Source: Desulfofundulus luciae (GTDB lineage Bacteria; Bacillota; Desulfotomaculia; Desulfotomaculales; Desulfovirgulaceae). From it: a DNA stretch of 64,000 nt. The translations under genes were made by a program, and so were the position numbers. The stretch spans positions 1 through 64,000 of the forward strand of contig NZ_JAUSUX010000012.1 in assembly GCF_030813795.1 (NCBI RefSeq), written 5' to 3'. Positions within the stretch are counted from its first letter, which is position 1; every line of letters starts with the position of its first letter. The notes below the pieces were generated by a model. The model ran no database searches and had not been told where the DNA came from. It was given only the letters and a program-made list of their open reading frames with translations. This document shows, in pieces, positions 1 to 9,157 of the stretch.

Positions 1-291
1 AGCTTGATTTTTGGTGTTTTTTGGGCGCGTGAGGTCTCATTTCTTTTTCAGGGGGCTGATCCCCTTCTGGTGCCTACTGAAATTTTACACGGCCACAAAA
101 AAGTGTGAACCGTCTGTGATATTGTCAGGGTAAAATAGTTGCATGTTAACCGGAGCCGCCCCGCCGGTGCACTTATTTGACCACCTGTGGGGTGGATGTC
201 AAGGCCATTGCCTTGAAGCTAAGGTTTTGAGAGGTGAGGTCTCATAACGGGAAAAATTTTTGTGGAGATACCTGCTGGACCTTGACACGGA
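1..291. other. Gene-free left edge with short repeats
   Basis: No convincing gene is seen here. Two copies of the 12-mer GTGAGGTCTCAT lie at 29-40 and 234-245. A 19-mer at 123-141 matches 16 of 19 bases of a stretch at 9152-9170, upstream of dapB. Short repeats of this sort could be the remains of a mobile-element end, but no transposase and no clear terminal inverted repeats are visible, so this is only a possibility. Confidence 0.3.
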
Positions 292-323
292 CGAAAACCC
301 CGCGTGATAATCCACGCAGGGTT
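292..323 (-). terminator. Rho-independent terminator of mazEF
   Basis: An 11-bp stem (296-306 with 313-323, one mismatch, 6-base loop) is followed on the minus strand by a short T run. It lies about 20 bases past the mazF stop codon, so it probably ends the mazEF transcript. The T run is short, which lowers confidence. Confidence 0.55.
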
Positions 324-341
324 CGCTTCTAACCGGCCGTT

Positions 342-683
342 TCAAAAAATCAACACATGAATTTTAGCCTGGACTTCCGCTACTATTTCCTCGGGAACCT
401 TACAGAAAAATTCTGCCTTTCGCGCCCGCCAATCGAGGCTCTTAATCTGATCTGCTAGAATTACACCGGAGACATTTAACTCGTCAGGTAATGGCACCTC
501 AAAAGGATAACCTTTTGTCTTTGAAGTTATAGGGCACATTAAGGCCAAACCGACCTTCCCGTTATATAGTTTGGGTGACAAAACCAATGCCGGTCGTGTG
601 CCGGCCTGTTCATGTCCAACCTGGGGATTAAACCGGAGCCAAACAACATCTCCGCGGTCGGGAACGTAAACTTCAGAACTCAC
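342..683 (-). CDS. mazF: MazF/PemK-type mRNA interferase toxin
   Basis: 113 residues, the usual size for the PemK/MazF family. These are dimeric cytoplasmic ribonucleases that cut mRNA when free of antitoxin. The N-terminal part shows the family signature: an RGDVVWLRFNP segment, then GHEQAGTRPALVLSP, then CPITSK in the second strand pair. The start is GTG, and its first bases form a GTGA overlap with the stop of the upstream antitoxin gene, which implies translational coupling and co-transcription. The pair sits alone next to the RNase J gene. Family assignment is secure; the RNA target sequence cannot be read from the protein. Confidence 0.92.
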   Translation of the reverse strand: MSSEVYVPDRGDVVWLRFNPQVGHEQAGTRPALVLSPKLYNGKVGLALMCPITSKTKGYPFEVPLPDELNVSGVILADQIKSLDWRARKAEFFCKVPEEIVAEVQAKIHVLIF

Positions 684-913
684 CAGATTTCACGCCCAAC
701 CGGATGCCCGGTACTAATTTCGTGATGGACGTTCTGGGGGGTAACCTGGGACAGAAGCATATCCAGGCTGCAACGCTTGCGGCGAATTATAATAGCATTA
801 TCTTTAATTTCAAAATCAACCGGCGTACCCTCTCTCAGACCAATTTTTTCCGCGAGTGTTCTGGGAATGCGGATACCCAGACTGTTCCCCCACTTTGTAA
901 CGCGGGATTGCAT
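680..913 (-). CDS. mazE: MazE-type AbrB/SpoVT-fold antitoxin
   Basis: 77 residues. The N-terminal half is a swapped-hairpin AbrB domain with the motif VTKWGNSLGIRIPR and GTPVDFEI. The C-terminal 30 residues are the flexible tail that in this family wraps around and blocks MazF. The gene precedes mazF with a 4-base overlap, the order expected for a toxin-antitoxin pair in which the antitoxin is made first. An ATG start with a purine-rich GGAGGGAAGG just before it supports this start. Family knowledge says MazE and the MazEF complex bind their own promoter; a well-formed promoter lies directly upstream. Confidence 0.9.
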   Translation of the reverse strand: MQSRVTKWGNSLGIRIPRTLAEKIGLREGTPVDFEIKDNAIIIRRKRCSLDMLLSQVTPQNVHHEISTGHPVGREIW

Positions 914-942
914 ATCCTTCCCTCCATTTAATGTTTATACAT

Positions 943-971
943 AGTATATACATTTTAAAAATAAAATTCAA
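943..971 (-). promoter_or_regulatory. Sigma-A promoter of mazEF
   Basis: On the minus strand TTGAAT (966-971) and TATACT (943-948) are separated by exactly 17 bases, about 30 bases before the mazE start. The -10 box overlaps an AT-rich near-palindrome (GTATATAC and a repeated TGTATA), a plausible operator for MazE/MazEF autoregulation. Operator identity is inferred. Confidence 0.65.
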
Positions 972-1114
972 GAAATTAGCCGCAAGATTTCTCAAGCTTC
1001 AGTGGCGCAACAAATCGGCAGAAAGACCGGGACGCTCCAATGCCATATCTATATTTTACCATTTTATACATGAAGCGGAGCATATTTTCATCAGGCAGGC
1101 CCCGCGCATGCAAA

Positions 1115-1157
1115 CAAAATAAGCCGGAAGGCCTTTATTCCATGGCTTTCCGGCTCT
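1115..1157 (-). terminator. Terminator after the RNase J gene
   Basis: A 10-bp stem (1121-1130 with 1146-1155) is followed by ATTTTG on the minus strand, 16 bases past the RNase J stop. It closes the long minus-strand block. No gene is seen in the remaining bases up to the mazE promoter. Confidence 0.7.
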
Positions 1158-1172
1158 TCTGGTACGCGGTGA

Positions 1173-2837
1173 TCATACTTCCATGATGATGGGTAAAATC
1201 ATGGGCCTTCTCCTTGTTTTTTCATAGAGGAACTTCCCTAACACATCTCTTACCTGTGCCTTAATAGCCGCCCATTCCGAAAGACCCCGATCGTTGCATT
1301 TTTCCAGGGCCTCCTTGACCCTTTGCCTGGCTTCTTCCATCAATTGCTCGGACTCCCGCACATAAACAAAGCCCCTGGAAACAATATCCGGCCCGGCCAT
1401 AACCTGGCCCAATTCGCGATTAATGGTCACGACCACGATCAGGATCCCGTCCTGGGAAAGCTGCCTGCGGTCCCGCAGTACAATGTTACCCACATCACCC
1501 ACGCCCAAACCATCCACCAGCACGCGCCCGGCCGTTACCCGCCCGGCAATACGACCGGAACGCCGGGTAAACTCCAGTACCTGGCCGTTCTCAGCCACAA
1601 AAATATTTTCCGCCGGAATACCCATACTGCGGGCCAGATCCGCATGTTTGATCAACATGCGGTACTCGCCATGCACCGGCACGAAAAACCGGGGCTTGAC
1701 CAGGTTGATCATCAGTTTAAGCTCTTCCTGGCTTGGATGGCCGCTCACGTGAATGCCCGAAACCGCCTCATAGATGACATGAGCACCCTGCTTGAACAGT
1801 TGATCGATAATCCGCGCCACCAGCTTTTCGTTGCCCGGAATGGGAGTGGCGGAAACAATGATGGTATCGCCAGGAAGAATTTCCACCTGCCGGTGGTCCC
1901 CCAGGGCCATCCTGGTAAGAGCTGACATGGGCTCACCCTGGCTACCCGTACACAAAAAGACCACTTTATTTTTAGGTAGACGGTTGGCTTCCTCCAGTTC
2001 TACCAGGGTTCCTTCGGGAATATGAAGATAACCCAATTCGTGGGCTATGTTGATCACATTAATCATACTGCGGCCAATCACCGCCACCTTGCGGTCGTAA
2101 CGGTGGGCGGTGGTAATGGCCTGCTGCAAGCGGTGCACATTGGAAGCAAAGGTGGCTACAATGATGCGCTCTTTAGCCTGCCGGAAGGTTTCATCAAAGG
2201 TAGTCCCAACCATCCGTTCCGACATGGTATAACCGGGTCGCTCCACGTTGGTGCTGTCAGAAAGCAATACCAGCACGCCCCGTTCCCCTAATTGGGCGAA
2301 GCGATAAAAGTCGGTAACCTCTCCGTCCACGGGGGTTTGATCGATTTTAAAGTCCCCGGTGTGCACAATAACTCCAACCGGCGTATGAATGGCCACGGCT
2401 ACCGCATCAGGAATACTGTGGGACACCCGGATAAATTCTACTTTGAAAGGACCGATCGTCACCGTATCCCGGGGCTTAACCACCTGCAAATTTGCCTCGC
2501 CGGCCACCCCTTGTTCCTTAAGCTTACCCTGGAGCAAACCCAGGGTAAGCCTGGTCCCGTAGATGGGCACGTTCAACTGCTTCAGTACATAAGGCAGGGC
2601 ACCGATGTGATCCTCGTGTCCGTGGGTAAGCACTATACCGCGCACAGCATCTTTATTTTCCAGGAGATAAGTGATATCGGGGATCACCACGTCGATCCCC
2701 AACATCTCTTCCTCCGGAAACATTAAACCGCAGTCTATAACCAGAATATTTTCCCCGAACCTCACCGCCATCATGTTTTTCCCGATCTCACCTAGTCCCC
2801 CGAGGGGGATCAGAGCCAGTTTTGGTTCCTTGGCCAA
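1173..2837 (-). CDS. rnj: Ribonuclease J
   Basis: A metallo-beta-lactamase/beta-CASP ribonuclease with endonuclease and 5'-3' exonuclease activity in RNA turnover and maturation. The frame is open further upstream, but a TTG at 2837 preceded at 7 bases by AGGAGG gives 554 residues, the family's normal length, and places the conserved N-terminal GGLGEIGKN at residues 13-21. The zinc motif HGHEDH is at about residue 72, and the beta-CASP motifs (HTGDFKID, SDSTN, GHPSQEE, HGEYRML) follow in order. Position after dapA matches B. subtilis rnjB. No second RNase J is in the window, so the symbol is left general. Confidence 0.95.
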   Translation of the reverse strand: MAKEPKLALIPLGGLGEIGKNMMAVRFGENILVIDCGLMFPEEEMLGIDVVIPDITYLLENKDAVRGIVLTHGHEDHIGALPYVLKQLNVPIYGTRLTLGLLQGKLKEQGVAGEANLQVVKPRDTVTIGPFKVEFIRVSHSIPDAVAVAIHTPVGVIVHTGDFKIDQTPVDGEVTDFYRFAQLGERGVLVLLSDSTNVERPGYTMSERMVGTTFDETFRQAKERIIVATFASNVHRLQQAITTAHRYDRKVAVIGRSMINVINIAHELGYLHIPEGTLVELEEANRLPKNKVVFLCTGSQGEPMSALTRMALGDHRQVEILPGDTIIVSATPIPGNEKLVARIIDQLFKQGAHVIYEAVSGIHVSGHPSQEELKLMINLVKPRFFVPVHGEYRMLIKHADLARSMGIPAENIFVAENGQVLEFTRRSGRIAGRVTAGRVLVDGLGVGDVGNIVLRDRRQLSQDGILIVVVTINRELGQVMAGPDIVSRGFVYVRESEQLMEEARQRVKEALEKCNDRGLSEWAAIKAQVRDVLGKFLYEKTRRRPMILPIIMEV

Positions 2838-3131
2838 AAACACACCTCCTAACCTGTTTTTCAAAAGATCACTGAGTCTCAAGTTCCGGTGAGAAAAAAC
2901 AGGAGAAGGCGGGGAAAATATTCCGTTGTTAACGTAGTTTTGCTGGTAACTCAATTAAATCCCGATGCTAATTATACTGGATTCCCTCCCGCTATACAAG
3001 GGCTGCTGCCGTCCTGGCCTAATAAAATAATTGCCAGAAAGCCTGCCCCATAAACCCAATAAAAAAAATGGGGCATGACTTCCCCCCATAAACGCTCTTT
3101 AATAGATACTGTCGCATAACCAGTTGGGCGG

Positions 3132-3225
3132 CCCAGCACTCACTGGTAAGGTAGTTCTTTTGAGTACATTAGTCACATATGCTTAATAGCTATTTTAACG
3201 AGCCGTTGTTCTAGTGAGTGCTGGG
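3132..3225. repeat. Interspersed hairpin element, copy A
   Basis: A 94-bp element with 15-base arms CCCAGCACTCACTGG (3132-3146) and CTAGTGAGTGCTGGG (3211-3225), which pair at 14 of 15 positions. The core of about 64 bases is not palindromic. It lies in the 362-bp gap between dapA and the RNase J gene, which holds no coding sequence. Similar arms occur at 11496-11550, 26163-26261 and 60448-60553. A second, smaller inverted repeat in this gap (GCCCCAT, 3045-3051 with 3068-3074) is unrelated. Confidence 0.75.
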
Positions 3226-3316
3226 TCGCTCCATGCTCCTTAGCGACGACCGCCCCCCTGGCAATCCCCGCACCGCCTATGCCCGCTCTAACGCGAGAGA
3301 CGTCCCGGCAGGAGAG

Positions 3317-4201
3317 TTAAATCAACTTCAAGCTGGCCAGCACGTTTTTAATGGTTTCCTTTTCCTGGGCCGTAGCTTCGACCAGGGGCAAACGGGGCGC
3401 CCCCACCTGATAGCCCAGTAAATTGAGGGCTGCTTTTATGGGCACCGGGTTGGTAGTGATGAACATGGTCTTGAAAACAGGGAAAAGTTCCAGGTGAATC
3501 TGCGTGGCCAGGGTCGTGTTTCCGGCCGTAAAGGCATTGACCATTTCCTTAATCCGCAGCCCCACCACATGGGAGCAAACGCTGACCACACCCTTGGCCC
3601 CTAAAGCCATCATGGGCAGGGTCAGGGAATCATCGCCGCTGTAAATGGCAAAATCATCGGGTAGAGACCGGCGCAATTCACTGACCTGGTCCAGGCTGCC
3701 GGATGCCTCTTTGATTGCTACAATGTTCTCGATTTGGGCCAGCCGGGCCACCGTTGCCGGCAGAACGTTGACCCCCGTGCGGCCGGGAATGTTGTAAAGC
3801 ATTACCGGAAGATTGGTACTGTTGGCAACGGCCTTAAAATGCTCATATAACCCGTCCTGGGACGGCTTGTTGTAATAAGGCGCCACGAGCATTACGCCGT
3901 CCACGCCCACTTTTTCGGCCATCTGGGTGAGAGTGATGCTCTCGGCAGTGTTGTAGGTCCCGGTTCCGGCAATTACCGTAGCCTGCCCGCCAACCTCTTC
4001 CACCACCACCCGGAAGAGCTCGATCTTCTCGTCCCTGGTCAGGCTGGGAGATTCACCAGTAGTACCGCAGACTACCAGTCCATCGGAACCTGATTGTACC
4101 AGATAACGGGCCAGCTTTCTGGCTTGCTGGAAATCCACCGCCAGATCCTTACCAAAGGGCGTCACCATGGCGGTGAGCACACGCCCAAAATCAACGGCCA
4201 A
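3317..4201 (-). CDS. dapA: 4-hydroxy-tetrahydrodipicolinate synthase
   Basis: Condenses pyruvate with aspartate semialdehyde, the branch-point step to diaminopimelate, lysine and dipicolinate. About 294 residues, the normal family size. The TTG at 4201 is preferred over an in-frame GTG at 4210 because that GTG lies inside the ribosome binding site GGAAGGTG. Seen motifs: [10 protein letters not shown] (pyruvate-binding loop), catalytic Tyr in LYNIPGRTG (about residue 136) and Schiff-base Lys in VAIKEASGS (about residue 164). It follows dapG in the asd-dapG-dapA order found in B. subtilis. Confidence 0.96.
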   Translation of the reverse strand: MAVDFGRVLTAMVTPFGKDLAVDFQQARKLARYLVQSGSDGLVVCGTTGESPSLTRDEKIELFRVVVEEVGGQATVIAGTGTYNTAESITLTQMAEKVGVDGVMLVAPYYNKPSQDGLYEHFKAVANSTNLPVMLYNIPGRTGVNVLPATVARLAQIENIVAIKEASGSLDQVSELRRSLPDDFAIYSGDDSLTLPMMALGAKGVVSVCSHVVGLRIKEMVNAFTAGNTTLATQIHLELFPVFKTMFITTNPVPIKAALNLLGYQVGAPRLPLVEATAQEKETIKNVLASLKLI

Positions 4202-4251
4202 AATATTCACCTTCCTTCTTCCGTATTAAGGCGTACCGCTTTACCCACTAC

Positions 4252-5478
4252 CTATGCGCCACTGATAAACTGACGATGCAGTGCCCGCACAGCCCTTTCC
4301 ATATCCTCCTGCCTGACCAATACCCAGATGGTAGTGTGGGAATCGCTGGACTGCAAAATGGGAATATTTTCCTTGGCCAGGGCATCCACTATTGAGGCCA
4401 TCACCCCGGGAACACCGGTCATGCCGGCACCCACGGCCGCTACTTTAGCACAACCCGGTATAATCTCCGCGACAAAGCCCGTGTTCTCCAGCACCTGGGC
4501 GGCTTTCTCGGCTACCTCCTCCTTAACGGTAAATACCACCTGATCAGGATAAACGTTAATAAAATCAAGGCTAATGCCCGCCAGGGCCAGGCCCTTGAAC
4601 AACCGGCGCTGCTGTTTTAAACCTTCCGGACCTCCGTCTGTGTTTACTTTAAACTGGACTACGTTGGGAATTTGGGTGATGCCCGTAATTGTCCGGTCCC
4701 TGGTGATATCAATGGTTCCCTTATACACTTCACCGGAACTGGTCACCAGTGTGCCGGGAGCATCGCTAAAAGTAGATTTCACCCGCAGGGGAATATTTTT
4801 TTGCATCACTATTTCCACCGCCCGGGGATGCACCACCTTGGCTCCTTCATGGGCAAGTTGGCAGATTTCGTCGTAGGTGACCATCTCTCTGGCCACGGCA
4901 TCGCTCACGATGCGGGGGTCGGCAGTCATAATCCCATCCACATCGGTATAAATATCAACATACTCGGCATTAATGGCTACTCCCAGGGCTGCAGCGGTGG
5001 TGTCACTGCCCCCCCGGCCCAGGGTGGTAATCTCACCTTCCTCGCTGATCCCCTGGAAACCGGCCACCACCACTATCTTGCCCTCCCGGGCGTGTTTTAA
5101 GACGGCCTCGGGTTTAACCCGAAGGATTCTTGCCTCGGTAAAGTTGTTATCGGTAATAATTCCAGCCTGGGCACCGGTAAGAAAAACTGCCGGGTGACCC
5201 ATTTTTTCCAGGGTGGCCACCATTACCACACCGGAAATAATCTCACCACAGGACATAAGCAAATCCATTTCCCGGGGAGAAATATTCCGGTTGATTTGCT
5301 TGACCATATTGATCAGGGTATCGGTAGCATAGGGATCCCCATTGCGCCCCATGGCCGAAACCACCACTACCGGCATATAACCCTCTTCCTTCGCCGCCAC
5401 CACCTTGGCGGCTACCATCTCCCGCCCTTGTGGCGTGGCTACGGATGTACCACCAAATTTTTGCACTAAAAACTTCAT
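4252..5478 (-). CDS. dapG: Aspartate kinase
   Basis: 408 residues. Phosphorylates aspartate, the first step of the aspartate family pathway. The N-terminal amino-acid-kinase domain begins with KFGGTSV and contains GGSDTTAAAL. The C-terminal 150 residues carry two ACT domains (GITQIPNVV and VGAGMTGVPGV regions), the usual allosteric sites. ATG follows the asd stop directly with GGAGG 6 bases before it, so the two are translated in series. The symbol dapG is chosen by synteny with B. subtilis (asd-dapG-dapA); which amino acid inhibits it cannot be read from the sequence. Confidence 0.95.
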   Translation of the reverse strand: MKFLVQKFGGTSVATPQGREMVAAKVVAAKEEGYMPVVVVSAMGRNGDPYATDTLINMVKQINRNISPREMDLLMSCGEIISGVVMVATLEKMGHPAVFLTGAQAGIITDNNFTEARILRVKPEAVLKHAREGKIVVVAGFQGISEEGEITTLGRGGSDTTAAALGVAINAEYVDIYTDVDGIMTADPRIVSDAVAREMVTYDEICQLAHEGAKVVHPRAVEIVMQKNIPLRVKSTFSDAPGTLVTSSGEVYKGTIDITRDRTITGITQIPNVVQFKVNTDGGPEGLKQQRRLFKGLALAGISLDFINVYPDQVVFTVKEEVAEKAAQVLENTGFVAEIIPGCAKVAAVGAGMTGVPGVMASIVDALAKENIPILQSSDSHTTIWVLVRQEDMERAVRALHRQFISGA

Positions 5479-6495
5479 TTACTGCCTCCCCCGAAGACAA
5501 CGGTATTTAATCAGCAATTCAGCAATTTGCACCGCATTGGTGGCTGCGCCCTTGCGCAGCTGATCTGCCACTACCCAGAGGTTAAGCCCCCGCTCGATGG
5601 AATTATCCTCCCGGATGCGGCCTACAAAGACTTCATCCCGGTGGGAACAGAAGAGGGGCATGGGATATTCTTTCTGGGCCGGGTTATCCAGGACCACGAT
5701 ACCCGGGAAACTGGCCAGCACCTCCCTGGCCTTCCGTGAGGTCAGCTTTTCTATGGTTTCCACATTGACCGATTCGGAATGACTGCGGTAAACCGGAACC
5801 CGTACGGTAGTAGCCGTAATGGCCAGCTGGTCATCATGGAGAATCTTCCGGGTTTCCTTTACCATCTTCCACTCTTCTTTAGTATAGTCCATCTCCTGGA
5901 ATACATCAATGTGGGGAATGAGGTTAAAAGCTATTTGATAAGGAAAAACTTTCGGCGGGTAATCACGGCCATCCAGTACGGCCCTGGTTTGGGCGGTCAG
6001 CTCCTCAATGGCCTCCATGCCGGCACCGGAAACGGCTTGATAGGTGGAAACCACCACCCGCTTGATTCCCGCCACATCTTTAATTGCCTTTAAAGGAACT
6101 ACCATGATGATAGTGGAACAGTTCGGGTTGGCAATAATCCCCTGGTGCCACTTGACATCTTCCGGATTCACCTCGGGCACCACCAGGGGAACCTGGGGAT
6201 CCAGCCGGAAATTGCTGCTGTTGTCAATCACCACACAGCCCCGTTCTACCGCCGCCGGACCGAACTCTTTACTGGCGGCCCCGCCGGCAAAAAGGGCGAT
6301 ATCCATACCGGCAAAGGAGTCAACGCTGGTTTCCTCCACCGTGTAAGTCCTGCCCCGGAAGACCATTTGCTTTCCGGCCGAACGGCTGGTGGCGCACAGT
6401 TTCAGTTCTCCCACGGGAAAGTTTCTTTCTTCCAGCACCTTTAAAATTTCCTGCCCCACCGCACCGGAGGCACCAACAACCACTACATTGTACAA
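5479..6495 (-). CDS. asd: Aspartate-semialdehyde dehydrogenase
   Basis: 338 residues. NADPH-dependent reduction of aspartyl phosphate to aspartate semialdehyde. The N-terminal Rossmann motif is VVVGASGAVGQEIL. The catalytic cysteine lies in ANPNCSTIIMV (about residue 127) and the active-site histidine in the SHSESVNVE region. The start is TTG with AGGAGG 9 bases before it. The 160-bp gap upstream holds the dpaB terminator, so asd-dapG-dapA probably starts a separate transcript here, consistent with vegetative need for diaminopimelate while dpaAB is needed only in sporulation. Confidence 0.95.
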   Translation of the reverse strand: MYNVVVVGASGAVGQEILKVLEERNFPVGELKLCATSRSAGKQMVFRGRTYTVEETSVDSFAGMDIALFAGGAASKEFGPAAVERGCVVIDNSSNFRLDPQVPLVVPEVNPEDVKWHQGIIANPNCSTIIMVVPLKAIKDVAGIKRVVVSTYQAVSGAGMEAIEELTAQTRAVLDGRDYPPKVFPYQIAFNLIPHIDVFQEMDYTKEEWKMVKETRKILHDDQLAITATTVRVPVYRSHSESVNVETIEKLTSRKAREVLASFPGIVVLDNPAQKEYPMPLFCSHRDEVFVGRIREDNSIERGLNLWVVADQLRKGAATNAVQIAELLIKYRCLRGRQ

Positions 6496-6579
6496 AGAAA
6501 AATTCCTCCTTTCAGAAACAATAACCGAAAATTTATTTTACTGGGCCGGACACCATTAAATGGCACGTCCCCTTTAAGA

Positions 6580-6614
6580 TCAAAAAACTGGCCCGATCAT
6601 TTTAGGTACGGGCC
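6580..6614 (-). terminator. Terminator between dpaB and asd
   Basis: On the minus strand a GGCCCG/CGGGCC stem (6609-6614 with 6590-6595, 13-base loop) is followed by AGTTTTTTG. It would separate the sporulation-type dpaAB genes from asd-dapG-dapA. Confidence 0.7.
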
Positions 6615-6655
6615 TCATGTGAAAAAACTTTCTTTGGCTCCCCCGTAACCAGTGA

Positions 6656-7243
6656 TCACGACACATTCACGAGCACAGGCTGTATCTGCTTCCCCTCCAG
6701 GGCATAGAGAACAGTGTCGACAATGAGGTCCATCTTTGCCTTCAGAGAATTGGGTTTCTCAAGCGGATTATCCTGGCCAAAAGGCACCAGGTAAATATTC
6801 TTGGTATTTAAAAGCAAACCCAGATTCCTGGCGTTCATGCTCAACCCGTCGTTGGTGGAAATGGCCAGAACCACCGGACGCAGGTTGCGCAGGTGGGCTT
6901 TGATGGCCATCAGCACCGGGCCGTCGGTAATACCGTTGGCCAGCTTGGCCAGCGTATTCCCCGTACACGGCGCCACCACCACCACGTCTAAAAGCTTGCC
7001 CGGCCCGATGGGTTCAGCCCCTGTAATGCTGTTTATGGGCGCATGACCGGTGATTTTCCCTAGAAGATCCTTCCACTTCTGGGCCGAACCATATTTGGTA
7101 TCGGTGCCATCCACCACTGCGCTGATGATGGGGTAAACAATAGCACCTTCCCTGACCAGGTTCTCGACCTGGACCATAACTTCATCCAGAGTACAGTGGG
7201 AACCGGTAACGGCAAAACCCACGCGTACATCTTTCAAGCGCAT
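6656..7243 (-). CDS. dpaB: Dipicolinate synthase subunit B (flavoprotein)
   Basis: About 195 residues (ATG at 7243; the in-frame GTG at 7252 is part of the GGAGGTG ribosome binding site). SpoVFB-type flavoprotein of the HFCD fold: the N-terminal VGFAVTGSHCTLDE and central DVVVVAPCTGNTLAKLANGITDGPV segments are the flavin-binding signature. With DpaA it forms dipicolinate, the calcium-chelating acid of the spore core, in the mother cell. It lies directly downstream of dpaA. Confidence 0.93.
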   Translation of the reverse strand: MRLKDVRVGFAVTGSHCTLDEVMVQVENLVREGAIVYPIISAVVDGTDTKYGSAQKWKDLLGKITGHAPINSITGAEPIGPGKLLDVVVVAPCTGNTLAKLANGITDGPVLMAIKAHLRNLRPVVLAISTNDGLSMNARNLGLLLNTKNIYLVPFGQDNPLEKPNSLKAKMDLIVDTVLYALEGKQIQPVLVNVS

Positions 7244-7272
7244 GACTAGCACCTCCGCTGGAGAGCCGAAAG

Positions 7273-8157
7273 CTAGAGGGCCAATTGTTCGGCCAGCAGC
7301 CGGGGAACAACCCTGGCCAGGATTTCCCCGGCGGTCTTCGGTGCTACCCTGCCGGGTAATCCGGGAAGCAAAAGGGCAGTAATACCAAGCCGCCGGGCAA
7401 CCTCAAAATCGGTGCCGCCGGGGGAAGAAGCCAGATCTAGAATTAAAGTGCCGGGCCGTACCTGCAAAAGGACCCGCTCGTCTAACACCAGGGCCGGTAT
7501 GGTATTGAAAATAACGTCTGCCCCTGCTGCTACGGCCGGAAGTTCAGGTAAATCGGCAGTTCCCAGCCCCATCTCAAAGGCCCTGGCCCGCTGGGCAGGA
7601 TTACGGGCTACCACCACGGTGCGGGCCCCCAGGGCATGCAACATGCGGGCCAGAGTGGTACCGGTCCGCCCAAAACCCAGCACAACGGAGTTACTGCCGT
7701 GGATAGTGATGGGCAGCCTCTCCATGGCCACCTGGATAGCCCCTTCGGCGGAAGGAATGGAATTTAATATGGCTACTTCATCAATTTCCATTAGCTCAAT
7801 TAGACGGAGGTTTGCCCGGGCCGTCATTTCCTTGAGCTTTGGCCTGGCCATGCCTACCAAGACCGGCGAGCCAGGGACCAACAGGGCTAGATGATCCTCC
7901 CACAAAACCAGCGGCTGGTCCAGGTATACCGTGTGAATACGACCCTGGTTGTCGATCCCGGGCACGGGCAAAATCAAAGCGTTGGCTCCGGCCAGTGCCC
8001 GGGAGATTTCCCTACAGGGAGTGATATTCTTCCCCTCAACTGGTACTCCTACCACTTTCAGGTGTGCCCCTAATACCGCCAGCCGTTCAACCAGGATCTT
8101 CTCCCTGGCATCACCGCCAAGTACGGCCAATGTCACCCCGTGCAGATCTGGCTGCAT
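7273..8157 (-). CDS. dpaA: Dipicolinate synthase subunit A
   Basis: About 294 residues, close to the size of B. subtilis SpoVFA. The ATG at 8157 follows AAGGAGGG, whereas the longer open frame adds 25 poorly conserved residues. The N-terminal VTLAVLGGDAREKIL and a second Rossmann motif VVLGFGRTGTTLARML identify the NAD(P)-dependent dehydrogenase-like subunit. It oxidises the DapA product (or its dihydro form) to dipicolinate. The order dapB-dpaA-dpaB places it beside its substrate-producing pathway. A sigma-E/K promoter was not recognised with confidence. Confidence 0.92.
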   Translation of the reverse strand: MQPDLHGVTLAVLGGDAREKILVERLAVLGAHLKVVGVPVEGKNITPCREISRALAGANALILPVPGIDNQGRIHTVYLDQPLVLWEDHLALLVPGSPVLVGMARPKLKEMTARANLRLIELMEIDEVAILNSIPSAEGAIQVAMERLPITIHGSNSVVLGFGRTGTTLARMLHALGARTVVVARNPAQRARAFEMGLGTADLPELPAVAAGADVIFNTIPALVLDERVLLQVRPGTLILDLASSPGGTDFEVARRLGITALLLPGLPGRVAPKTAGEILARVVPRLLAEQLAL

Positions 8158-8235
8158 GGCCGGCAAACCCTCCTTGGGCTTCTCATATTTACCACCAATA
8201 TATGAGGGGCTGAAAGGGGAGGTGCTTGTCATGGG

Positions 8236-9087
8236 TTATTCGAAAAGCAGGTTTTCCAGCCCGTAAACCACTCCCTCCAGATGCATCACCCGGCGAATGG
8301 CTAACAGCACACCGGGCATAAATGATTCCCGGGAGATGGAGTCGTGCCTGATGCTCAAGGTTTGCCCCAGGCCGCCGAAGATGACCTCCTGATGGGCCAC
8401 CAACCCCGGCAGGCGCACACTATGGATACGGATACCCCCGTCAAAGGAGCCGCCACGGGCACCAGGGATTTTTTCCACTTCCGTGGGCAAACCCTGACGG
8501 AAATCTCCCCGCGCAGCCGCCACTACTTCGGCAGTTTTGATGGCGGTACCCGAAGGGGCATCCAGCTTTTGATCGTGGTGCAATTCAATAATTTCCACAT
8601 GGGGCAGGTACCTGGCCGCTTCAGCGGCAAAACGGATCATCAAAACTGCCCCGATGGCAAAGTTGGGAGCAATCACGCAACCCAGCTTGAGTTCTCCGGC
8701 CAGGGCACGGATTTCTTCCAGTTCCCTGCTACTCATTCCGGTGGTACCCACCACCGGACGCACGCCGTGATGGAGGGCCGTTTTAATATTCTCCGCCACC
8801 ACGTCGGGGGTGGTAAAGTCGACCATTACATCGGGGCGGGTTTCCGCCAGCACTTTGTCCAGTTCCCCCTGCAGGGTTACCCCCACCTCCGGAGCACCCC
8901 ACAGGGGGCCCACATCCTGGCCTTCTCCCCGCACATCCACTGCTCCCACCAGGACCATGTCCTCAGCCTGCCACACGGTCTTCAAGACTTCCCGGCCCAT
9001 CCGGCCGTACGCACCTGCAACGACAACCCTGATCAATGTTAAACCCGGTTTACGCTTCGGGGGACGGGAATACTTTCCATCCCCCAT
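8236..9087 (-). CDS. dapB: 4-hydroxy-tetrahydrodipicolinate reductase
   Basis: Reduces the dapA product with NAD(P)H toward diaminopimelate. Motifs: VVVAGAYGRMGREVL nucleotide-binding loop, DFTTPD, VVGTTGMS, the catalytic region ELHHDQKLDAPSGTA and GLVAHQEVIFGG. The frame from ATG 9087 gives 283 residues, about 15 more than usual; a TTG just before IRVVVAGAYGRMG would give the usual length but has no clear ribosome binding site, so the start is uncertain. In B. subtilis dapB lies elsewhere; here it joins the dpaAB group, so both users of the dapA product are adjacent. Confidence 0.94.
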   Translation of the reverse strand: MGDGKYSRPPKRKPGLTLIRVVVAGAYGRMGREVLKTVWQAEDMVLVGAVDVRGEGQDVGPLWGAPEVGVTLQGELDKVLAETRPDVMVDFTTPDVVAENIKTALHHGVRPVVGTTGMSSRELEEIRALAGELKLGCVIAPNFAIGAVLMIRFAAEAARYLPHVEIIELHHDQKLDAPSGTAIKTAEVVAAARGDFRQGLPTEVEKIPGARGGSFDGGIRIHSVRLPGLVAHQEVIFGGLGQTLSIRHDSISRESFMPGVLLAIRRVMHLEGVVYGLENLLFE

Positions 9088-9128
9088 CCCTGCAAAACCA
9101 GTTTCCTCCCTTCTGTTGTTTGTTAAAA

Positions 9129-9157
9129 TTTAAACCATATAACCCGGACAATGTCAA
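9129..9157 (-). promoter_or_regulatory. Sigma-A-like promoter upstream of dapB
   Basis: TTGACA (9152-9157) and TTTAAA (9129-9134) on the minus strand are 17 bases apart, about 35 bases before the dapB start. The -35 box is perfect; the -10 box matches 4 of 6. The rest of the 9088-9324 gap holds nothing recognisable. Confidence 0.55.

Noticed and set aside
2838..2954. Extra 39 N-terminal residues of RNase J
   Set aside because: The frame is open but the AGGAGG-TTG at 2837 gives the normal family length; the upstream residues have no conserved character.
3045..3074. GCCCCAT/ATGGGGC inverted repeat as a terminator of dapA
   Set aside because: The T run lies within the loop and the stem is short; it does not fit an intrinsic terminator in either direction.
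6496..6655. Lysine riboswitch upstream of asd
   Set aside because: Only 160 bases are available and they hold the dpaB terminator; no conserved L-box pattern was seen.
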